From positions 1-25,837 of the forward strand of contig CAZKUN010000124.1 of the NCBI GenBank assembly GCA_964555935.1: a stretch of 25,837 nt of DNA. The letters run 5' to 3'. How positions within the stretch are numbered: the stretch's first letter is position 1; each line of letters begins with the position of its first letter. Origin of the DNA: CAZKUN01 sp964555935. GTDB lineage: Bacteria; Armatimonadota; Zipacnadia; Zipacnadales; VGFC01. The position numbers were made by a program, and so were the translations under genes. The notes under the pieces were generated by a model that saw only the letters and a program-made list of their open reading frames with translations, had not been told where the DNA came from and did not search any database. Positions 1 to 6,721 of the stretch are shown here, piece after piece.

Positions 1-2
1 CC

Positions 3-2531
3 GAGCGTTACGGCCGATTGATCTTCTCCGATAGCACCCAGGGCGCGCGCCTCGCGCTGTCACCGACGCTGAACACGGGCATGCTGGACGCGCAGATCGA
101 GGGCACGCCAGGGACGCTCAGCGCATCGGTGGCCTCCGGGGAGGGCGTCGCGTTGGCGAAGACGGTTGAGGTGACCGACGCGGGCGGGATTACCGAGCGA
201 TTGCAGAGCGTCAAGGAAGGGACGCTCTCGGTGTCGTTGGAGGACGCGGATGGGCAGGTGGCGCTCAGTCATTCGATGCGCTTCATGGTCAAGGAGCCGA
301 TTGACGTCGCGTATTTGCCGGATCCGTTGAACAAGCGGCTGGGACTGATTCTCGACCTGACGAACATCGACGCGGACTGGCTGAAGCCGGTCGCCGACGG
401 GCAAGCCGAGCTTGTCGTGAAGCATGCTGGGCCGGGCGGAGACGCCGGCGAGGAGACGCTCCAGTTGGAGGGCGCGCGAGGGACGCACGTCATCCCGTTC
501 GGGTTCGAGACGGGCGAGTATGAGATGGAGTACCAGCTCACCGAGCCGGGCCACGCGCGACCGATGCTGATGGTGAAGACGCTTGACGTGCCGCCGCTGC
601 CGTGGGTCGACACGCGGGTGGGCATCACGGATGAGGTGCTCGCGCCATGGACGCCGCTGGAGTACGGCGACGAGGGCACGATATCATGCTGGGGCCGGGA
701 GCACGCGTTCGACGGACCGTTTCTCAAGGCCGCTACCAATCAGGGCCGCGACATCCTGGCCGGCCCGGTGAGCATGGAACTGACGACGGCGGCGGGTACG
801 GGCAGCCTGACGAACCTCGACGCCCAGCGGACGCGTGAGGACCCGAACCGGGCGGAGTTCGACGGGACGGGCAACTTCGGCGAGGCGCAGGTGGATGTCG
901 AGTGGTCCATGTGGATGGAGTACGACGGCCTGACGGTGGCGACGGTCACGCTGAACCCGGGAGAGGGGGGAACGACCGCGAGTGACCTGCGGCTTCGCAT
1001 CCCCGTGCGCAGCGACGTGGTGAAGTACCTGCGTGGCGCGCGCCAGATGGGCGGACTCAAGACGGGGCGGCTGGAGTGGGACGGGGAGCGATACGAGGGC
1101 GACTTCACGCCTTTCCTATGGGCCTGCAACGAGACGGAGGGCCTTGCGTGGATCTGTGAATCGCAGGCCGGCTGGGCGTATCCCGAGGGCGACAAGCCGG
1201 TCATCGTGCGGGGTGGCGAGGATGCGTCAATCGAGATAGCACTGATCAGCCAGGAAGTGACCTTTGAGGTGCCACTGACTTACACGTTCGGGTTCCAGGC
1301 GACCCCCGTGAAGCCGATGGCGGAGGACAGGCGGGCGTGGAACTTCGGCATGCACGGCCCGACGCCGAACATCAACGCGCGCAACTGGATGACGACGTAC
1401 GCCGAGCAAGACGGGCACTTCAAGGTGCTGGACGCGGAAGGCGTGCGGGAGTTTGATGCCGCGCAGCGGGCCGAGGGCGTGAAGCTGCTTTACTACGGGA
1501 CGACGAGTTGCACACCCGATCACAATCCCACGTTCGATCTCTACGAGAAGCTATGGGGGAGTTCGTATTCGGCGTCATATCCGAACCGGAACGAGGCGAC
1601 GCAGTTCAGGCCCGCGTGGGTGCCATACCGGCTAGCCTCCGTATGCCCGGGATCGCCGAGTTTCCAGGACTTCATGCTGCATTATGCGGACGAGTTCATG
1701 CGCGAGTGCGGAGTGCCGGGGGTCTATACCGACACGGACGGGATCATGGCCTGCGACAACGCGCACCACGGGCACGGGTTCACGGATATCTTCGGGAAGA
1801 CGGGCGTGACCTACACGATTCTCTCGAAGCGGCGGTATGCCATGCGGCAGGCGGCGATCGTCCGGAGCTTCGATGACGAGCGCCGGTATTGGATGACGCA
1901 CGCGCACGCGAAGCTCGTCCCGCCGGTGCACTGCTGGGCCGATTTCTGGCTGCCCGGCGAGGAGAACACGCACAACCTCCGAGGCAACAGGTGGTGGTAC
2001 ATCGACACGCTCGATGACGTCGCGTGGCGGGTGGAGTACCATGGCGCGTCGAGCGGTTTGGTGCACGAATTCTTGCCGGAGTTCGTGCGCGGGACGAAAG
2101 ACAAGACCGACATGGACGGGCCTCAGCCGACCGAGAGCATGATCGCCATGTGCGCCGTGGCGGATGCCAACACGACGGGCGCGTACCTGAACAAAGAGGC
2201 CATCGGCAGCTTCTGGGGGCTCCGCGCGCGGCTGGACTTGATCGAGGCGGATTTCACTGGGTACTGGGAGGCGGACTGCCCGGTGGGGGCGATCACCGAG
2301 AAGGCTCTGGCGTCGGTCTACCGGACGAATGACGGGGCGGTCATTGCAGTCGCGAATCGCTTGCCGGACGAGACGGTCGTGGAGGTCACGGTTGACCTCG
2401 GGGCGCTTGGGCTGGACGCGGGAGAGGTCACGGCCGTCGACGAGCGCGCGGAGGCGCCCATCGACATTCAGGCGGGCAAGCTGTCCGTTACTGTGAGCGG
2501 GCGGAACTACACGTTTATCAGCCTGAGGTAG
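3..2531 (+). CDS. GH123_N/DUF6067-type glycoside hydrolase-like protein, 5' truncated by window edge
   Basis: The reading frame is open to the left edge, so the true start lies outside the window; a TTG at 18 is only an internal codon. What is visible is about 840 residues. A beta-sandwich region carries 'RVGITDEVLAPWTP' (around 615-657), then 'FLWACNETEGLAW' (around 1112-1150) and 'FGFQATPVKP' (around 1287-1316). These three segments are the signature layout of the GH123 N-terminal (DUF6067) domain. A TIM-barrel-like half follows with 'GVPGVYTDTDG' (around 1711-1743), and a short C-terminal beta-sandwich ends in 'NYTFISLR'. The same order occurs in the 6722-9610 protein, so the two are paralogues. 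GH123 enzymes known to me are beta-N-acetylgalactosaminidases, but family-level activity is not proven for this architecture. Likely exported, though its signal peptide is not in view. It converges on the operon at 2579. Confidence 0.8.
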   Translation, partial: ERYGRLIFSDSTQGARLALSPTLNTGMLDAQIEGTPGTLSASVASGEGVALAKTVEVTDAGGITERLQSVKEGTLSVSLEDADGQVALSHSMRFMVKEPIDVAYLPDPLNKRLGLILDLTNIDADWLKPVADGQAELVVKHAGPGGDAGEETLQLEGARGTHVIPFGFETGEYEMEYQLTEPGHARPMLMVKTLDVPPLPWVDTRVGITDEVLAPWTPLEYGDEGTISCWGREHAFDGPFLKAATNQGRDILAGPVSMELTTAAGTGSLTNLDAQRTREDPNRAEFDGTGNFGEAQVDVEWSMWMEYDGLTVATVTLNPGEGGTTASDLRLRIPVRSDVVKYLRGARQMGGLKTGRLEWDGERYEGDFTPFLWACNETEGLAWICESQAGWAYPEGDKPVIVRGGEDASIEIALISQEVTFEVPLTYTFGFQATPVKPMAEDRRAWNFGMHGPTPNINARNWMTTYAEQDGHFKVLDAEGVREFDAAQRAEGVKLLYYGTTSCTPDHNPTFDLYEKLWGSSYSASYPNRNEATQFRPAWVPYRLASVCPGSPSFQDFMLHYADEFMRECGVPGVYTDTDGIMACDNAHHGHGFTDIFGKTGVTYTILSKRRYAMRQAAIVRSFDDERRYWMTHAHAKLVPPVHCWADFWLPGEENTHNLRGNRWWYIDTLDDVAWRVEYHGASSGLVHEFLPEFVRGTKDKTDMDGPQPTESMIAMCAVADANTTGAYLNKEAIGSFWGLRARLDLIEADFTGYWEADCPVGAITEKALASVYRTNDGAVIAVANRLPDETVVEVTVDLGALGLDAGEVTAVDERAEAPIDIQAGKLSVTVSGRNYTFISLR

Positions 2532-2549
2532 GGCATGGACGGGCTTAAA

Positions 2550-2569
2550 GGGAAGCTCGCGGAGTTCCC
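2550..2569. terminator. Hairpin between convergent genes, possible bidirectional terminator
   Basis: In the 47-base gap between the stop at 2531 and the convergent stop at 2579 there is an inverted repeat: GGGAA (2550-2554), a bulged G, CTC (2556-2558), a three-base loop GCG, GAG (2562-2564) and TTCCC (2565-2569). This gives eight base pairs with one bulge. There is no clear T tract on either side, so it is a terminator-like hairpin by position and shape, not a textbook intrinsic terminator. Confidence 0.4.
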
Positions 2570-2578
2570 GCACTGCGA

Positions 2579-3868
2579 TCATTCCCCGGCCCATCCATCG
2601 GGCAGGCCGGCGGCGGGAACAACCGGGCGCCAATCGAACAAGGTGCTGACCCAATCGTCATCCGTCGGCAGAACGAGTCGCTCATCTCCCGTCGCCAAGT
2701 CACACACCACCAGCCCCGATACTTCCGCGTCCCTGGGCGTCTTCCCGTCGCTCGCGTAGAGGCACGCGATCAGCTTGCCGTCCGGCGAGAACTGTATGTC
2801 GAACCCTTGGTCGGCCATGGGCCCGAGCCGCATCTCGCCCCGGCCCGGTCCTGGGATCAGCGTGAGCCGATCATCGCCACTCGTCACCGACGTGTACGCC
2901 AGCGTGCCGTCAGGGCCGCATGTCGCCTCGAGGATCATGGGATCGCCCTCAACAATCACCTCGCGCGTCTTCCCATCGCGCGTCACGCGCTCCAGGTCAA
3001 TGCGCACGCCCGCCTTCTCGAAGATGGTGGCGATCGCCAGGCCCGCCTCGGCCCCAGCCAGGGCCTTCGCGGCCTCCAGGACCTCCTCATCAATCAGCTC
3101 CATCTTGGTTTCGGTTGCGCCCGTAACTGTCTGGATGTAGACCCACTTGCTGTCCGAGGACCATCCCACGAGGGACGCCCATTCGCCCGGATCAATGAAC
3201 GGACGGTGCGTGGGGCGGTCCGTGGCCATGACCACGACGCCGACGCGGCGCCCGGGGCTGTGTATCGCCATTTGGGTGGCCGCGATCCACTCCCCATCCG
3301 GCGACGGCCTTACGTACGCGTAGTACGGACCCGCCTGCGACACGGCCATCGCGGCGTTGCTCTCAAGATCATGCGCCCACAGATTCGGGGAGGTTTCCCC
3401 GTAGCCCGAGGTATAGTAGATCCGACGCCCATCCGGCGACCATGCCTCGTGTGATGCCATCCCCTCGCTCATGTCGGTGTCGGTGACGGGCCGCGCCGCA
3501 TCCCCCAAAGGGTCACACGTCCAGACCTGCGTCGGCCCGTCCCCGTCGCGTCGACCAATAGCCAGCCGCGAGCCATCCGGGCTCCACATCGGGAGCTGGC
3601 CGGGGAACCGCGCGACGACCTCCGGCTCGGCGCCCAGCGCAAGCACCCAGATCTCCTCTTCCTGCAGAGCGCTCGAGTATCGCGTCACCGCCAGCACGTA
3701 GTGCGAGTCCAGGTCAGGCGACGACTCCGAGACGGACGCAGTGCCCGACCTCGACGACGGGCCGCGTTCCGACGGGGCCCTGCCACGCGAGCCATGGAAG
3801 ATGCTGAGATACACCCCACCTCCGACCAGGACCAAACCCACCAACCACCCCCAACCGCGTCTATACAT
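2579..3868 (-). CDS. Membrane-anchored TolB/WD40-like (PD40) beta-propeller protein
   Basis: A 429-aa protein with a hydrophobic N-terminal segment (residues about 7-24, after MYRRGW) that should act as a signal anchor, then a low-complexity Ser/Gly/Pro linker to about 52. The rest shows PD40-type propeller blades: WSPDG at 95-99 and 143-147, SPDG at 189-192, WSSD at 236-239, GPDG at 318-321 and SPDG at 361-364. Residues about 256-288 look like an amphipathic helical insertion inside the propeller, which is unusual for this fold. Such propellers usually mediate binding, so no catalytic role is claimed. It is the last gene of the operon, 24 bases after the enolase-superfamily gene, with GGAGGGG just upstream of the ATG. 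It could serve as a surface scaffold or substrate sensor (inference). Confidence 0.8.
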   Translation of the reverse strand: MYRRGWGWLVGLVLVGGGVYLSIFHGSRGRAPSERGPSSRSGTASVSESSPDLDSHYVLAVTRYSSALQEEEIWVLALGAEPEVVARFPGQLPMWSPDGSRLAIGRRDGDGPTQVWTCDPLGDAARPVTDTDMSEGMASHEAWSPDGRRIYYTSGYGETSPNLWAHDLESNAAMAVSQAGPYYAYVRPSPDGEWIAATQMAIHSPGRRVGVVVMATDRPTHRPFIDPGEWASLVGWSSDSKWVYIQTVTGATETKMELIDEEVLEAAKALAGAEAGLAIATIFEKAGVRIDLERVTRDGKTREVIVEGDPMILEATCGPDGTLAYTSVTSGDDRLTLIPGPGRGEMRLGPMADQGFDIQFSPDGKLIACLYASDGKTPRDAEVSGLVVCDLATGDERLVLPTDDDWVSTLFDWRPVVPAAGLPDGWAGE

Positions 3869-3892
3869 TGAGCCCCTCCTCTGCTGCCTTGG

Positions 3893-5089
3893 TTACTCGT
3901 CCACGTCGAAGTTGATGGTGACCTGGTCGAACTTGTCCTCATCGATCGCCAGGCCGAAGCCGGGCGAGTCCGGCGCGTGGCTGCGACCGTCCTCGATCTT
4001 GTAGCCATCCGCGATCAGGACGTCCGACGTCGTCGGGTCGTGTTCGGCGCTGTAGAAGTTCGGTATGGCGAGCCCCACGTGCGTCTGCAGGAAGAGCGCG
4101 ACCATCGAACTCCAGTTGTGCGGCGCGACGAGGATTCCCTGGGGCTCGGCCATTGCCGCCTCAGCCATGATCCCCTCGACGCCGAAGCCGTTCATGTCGC
4201 CCTGCAGCACGTCAATGGCCTTGGCGTCAACGAACGGGCGGTAGTGCTCCAGGTCGTCCTGCCCCTCGCCATCGGCGAGAAGCGTCGTCGGGCCCAGATC
4301 GGCGATGTGTTGCTTCAGCTCCAGGCACTCGTCGATTTCCTCCGGGAACATCTCCTCGACGAAGGCGATGTCCAGCCCGACGGCGCGCTCGACGAACTGC
4401 TTAGCGCCCTGGAGGTCGTAGCCGTTGTTGGCGTCGACGCCGATGAGGATATCATCTCCCCCGTGTTCGCGGATCACCTTGAGGACCTCAACATCCCGCG
4501 CGTCGCCCTCCTGGCGATCCATCCACTTGTTCCCGCGACCGACCTTGACTTTGAACCCTCGGTGCCCCATCTCCAGGCCCATGTCGATCTCTTCCCGGAA
4601 ACGATCTTGCCAGTTTTCAGCGTGTTCCTCGAACAGGTCGGAGAAGTAGATTGAGCCATCGTATACGGGAATCGAGCCGCCCTCCTCATTGCCGAGGAGC
4701 TGGTAGACGGGTTTCTGTAGCAGCTTGCCGGCGAGGTCCCAGAGGACCATTGTGCGCGGGCCGAGGGGGCTGACGATGCGGCGCGAATCGGGGTCGAAAT
4801 CGGCGAACGGGTTGGTTCCGAGCACGCTCTTTATGTCGTCGTCGTGCCACCAGCAACGGCCGAGGGCCTCCACGCCAACGTTCGTGTAGAGCCGGGCCAT
4901 CCGGTCCTTGTAGCCCCACCCATGGTCGCCGCGCGCGGCGTTCTTGCCGACGTATTTCTGCCGGCGCGTGTGGAGGTCGAAACTCACGATGCGGGTGATC
5001 CGCAGATCGTCGGGCAACGTTTGGCTCCGCGCGACCTGGCTCAACAGCGTTGACGCAGTCACTGCCTGGATGAACTGACGCCTCTTCAT
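3893..5089 (-). CDS. Tat-exported enolase-superfamily protein (mandelate racemase/muconate lactonizing type)
   Basis: A 398-aa protein that begins MKRRQFIQAV, a twin-arginine type signal, with a likely cleavage near residue 23. The C-terminal barrel carries the enolase-superfamily catalytic pattern: K180-V-K182 (KxK motif in GFKVKVG), metal ligands D219 (GVDANN), E245 (FVEEMF) and probably E275 (ADGE), and a D298 / H324 (APHNW) pair resembling the Asp-His dyad of the mandelate racemase subgroup. Such enzymes abstract a proton alpha to a carboxylate in an Mg2+-dependent reaction, typically as sugar-acid dehydratases, racemases or epimerases. The likely substrate is therefore a sugar acid freed by the neighbouring hydrolases, but the exact acid cannot be read from sequence. 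It follows the six-hairpin gene by 72 bases and has GAGGGGAAA about eight bases before ATG. Superfamily call firm; reaction unknown. Confidence 0.87.
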   Translation of the reverse strand: MKRRQFIQAVTASTLLSQVARSQTLPDDLRITRIVSFDLHTRRQKYVGKNAARGDHGWGYKDRMARLYTNVGVEALGRCWWHDDDIKSVLGTNPFADFDPDSRRIVSPLGPRTMVLWDLAGKLLQKPVYQLLGNEEGGSIPVYDGSIYFSDLFEEHAENWQDRFREEIDMGLEMGHRGFKVKVGRGNKWMDRQEGDARDVEVLKVIREHGGDDILIGVDANNGYDLQGAKQFVERAVGLDIAFVEEMFPEEIDECLELKQHIADLGPTTLLADGEGQDDLEHYRPFVDAKAIDVLQGDMNGFGVEGIMAEAAMAEPQGILVAPHNWSSMVALFLQTHVGLAIPNFYSAEHDPTTSDVLIADGYKIEDGRSHAPDSPGFGLAIDEDKFDQVTINFDVDE

Positions 5090-5161
5090 GGCTGTTTCCC
5101 CTCGGAATTCCTCAGGTCTGGCTCGCGGGACGGTCTCCCGATTCCTCAGGAGCGTCCCTTA

Positions 5162-6715
5162 CTAGGCGGGCAAGGTCGGGTAGAACGGGATGAAATCGGT
5201 GTTCGGCGAGATCCCCACGACTTCGTCGCCACGCCACGAGATTCGGTAGTCCACGCCGTCGGTCGGCTCGGTGACCGTCTCCTCGGGCAGCGCGTATTCA
5301 GCCTCAACCGTCGTCCTCTCGGCCTGCGGCCCAACGAGCAACGAGCGGCCGATCCAAGCGAGCGGGATGATCTGCCCGTTCAGCATGAGGCGGACCGACC
5401 CGTCCGGCGCCCAGCCGGGGACGCGGATCAGCAGCGGCTGCCTCTTCTTGGCCAGGACGCTCAGCCGCCCGGTGTCGCCGTAGCACCGGCCGACGCGCAC
5501 GTCGTCGTCCTCGTAGTCGAAGTGGAAGTTGATTCGCAGACCGAGTTCGGTCGGTTCGACCACGTGGGTGTAGATGTCGCAGAGCGTATGCAGACAGGCG
5601 GCGGTGATGTCGGTGGTCGGCAGAGCCTCGCCGTGGGGATGCCGGTGCATGCCGCCGTAGGCGCCGACGGCGCGCGTGTCGAGGTTGGCGTAGGCGTCCA
5701 GGTCATCGTCAGCGCTAGGCACGAGTCCGAGCGGCTCGGTGATCTGCGAGGGCAGAATCCGCGCGCGGACATAGCGCTGAGCGTCGTCGAGGTATTCGTC
5801 ATACCCCACCTGCGCAAGCCAGAGCGCCAATTGCGCCGCGTCGCCGGCGGAGGCGGTCTCCCCACGGTTGTCGGCGCCCCAGTCGTGGGAGACGAAGCCC
5901 GAGCGTTTGATGCTGGGGCGGACCGTAACTTCGTAGGTCTTGGCGACGCGCTCGACGAACTCGTTCCGCCGGGCCAGCTGACCGTACATCAGAAGGCCGC
6001 GATAGGTGCCAAAGAGCGAGTGCGTGTGGAGGTCGGGCTCGCGCGGGCAGGTGCCGTCGGGGAGAGTCGAATGCTCGTAGTGATACTCCGCGCATCGAGA
6101 TGCGAGATCGAGGGCGGACGCGTCATTGGTGGCCATATGGAACTCGAGCAAGGCCTCGATGAGCCGCCCGTGGGAATGAGTGAGGTAGACGCCCTCCTTC
6201 TCGTGGGCGGCGAACTTGTATTTGCGGAGCGGGATGTCGTGTTCGGCGGCGATGCCTTGGAGGGCCTCGTTGTCCCACATCCCGTCATCGCGGAGGAAGC
6301 GATTGTGCGCCTGGATCATCGTGGCGCCAGCCTCTGCGGCCCACGCGCTGTTTCGGTAACGGGCGAGAACGGCCAATGCCAACATCGTCTCGCGCTGCGA
6401 GTGGTAGAACACCCACCGAACCGAGTCGCCGTATGTGTGTCCGCTCAGCCCGAAGGGGTTGTCGAGGCAGATCTCCAGATTTCGGAGCATCGCCGCCTCG
6501 ATGGGTTCGGGAATGGCGAAACCCGTCGCCGCCTCCAGCCGGAGCATCGCGTCCCACCAACGCCCGACATTGTGCCCGGGCCCGTCCATGTTGCATTTCG
6601 CCCGCAAATCTCGACCGATCGAAACGGACCAGAAGGGGAAGTGGTCCCAGTCGAGCGAGAGGTTGCTGAGCATGTTCTCGCCGGCCAGCGTCAGCGACTC
6701 CTTGAGCGTGACCAT
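5162..6715 (-). CDS. Six-hairpin (alpha/alpha toroid) glycosidase-like protein, GH127-like, no signal peptide
   Basis: A 517-aa protein without an N-terminal hydrophobic stretch, so probably cytoplasmic, unlike most neighbours. Residues 48-61 (HNVGRWWDAMLRLE), a long series of amphipathic helices, and motifs such as THSHGRLIEALLEFH suggest an (alpha/alpha)6 barrel. The last 130 residues form a beta-sandwich with 'LLIRVPGWAPDG' and 'LMLNGQIIPLAW', closely resembling the C-terminal domain of GH127 beta-L-arabinofuranosidases. The adjacent Cys-Cys pair used by characterised GH127 enzymes for zinc binding and catalysis is not present, so it is either a distant relative or another six-hairpin family such as an unsaturated-glycuronyl-hydrolase-like enzyme. 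It starts six bases after the stop of the GH123_N gene, which indicates translational coupling. It would act on imported oligosaccharides (inference). Confidence 0.68.
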   Translation of the reverse strand: MVTLKESLTLAGENMLSNLSLDWDHFPFWSVSIGRDLRAKCNMDGPGHNVGRWWDAMLRLEAATGFAIPEPIEAAMLRNLEICLDNPFGLSGHTYGDSVRWVFYHSQRETMLALAVLARYRNSAWAAEAGATMIQAHNRFLRDDGMWDNEALQGIAAEHDIPLRKYKFAAHEKEGVYLTHSHGRLIEALLEFHMATNDASALDLASRCAEYHYEHSTLPDGTCPREPDLHTHSLFGTYRGLLMYGQLARRNEFVERVAKTYEVTVRPSIKRSGFVSHDWGADNRGETASAGDAAQLALWLAQVGYDEYLDDAQRYVRARILPSQITEPLGLVPSADDDLDAYANLDTRAVGAYGGMHRHPHGEALPTTDITAACLHTLCDIYTHVVEPTELGLRINFHFDYEDDDVRVGRCYGDTGRLSVLAKKRQPLLIRVPGWAPDGSVRLMLNGQIIPLAWIGRSLLVGPQAERTTVEAEYALPEETVTEPTDGVDYRISWRGDEVVGISPNTDFIPFYPTLPA

Positions 6716-6721
6716 GGCTCG

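Noticed and set aside
3893..5089. Glycolytic enolase (eno)
   Set aside because: It has the KxK and Asp-His pattern of the mandelate racemase subgroup and a Tat signal, not the enolase active site.
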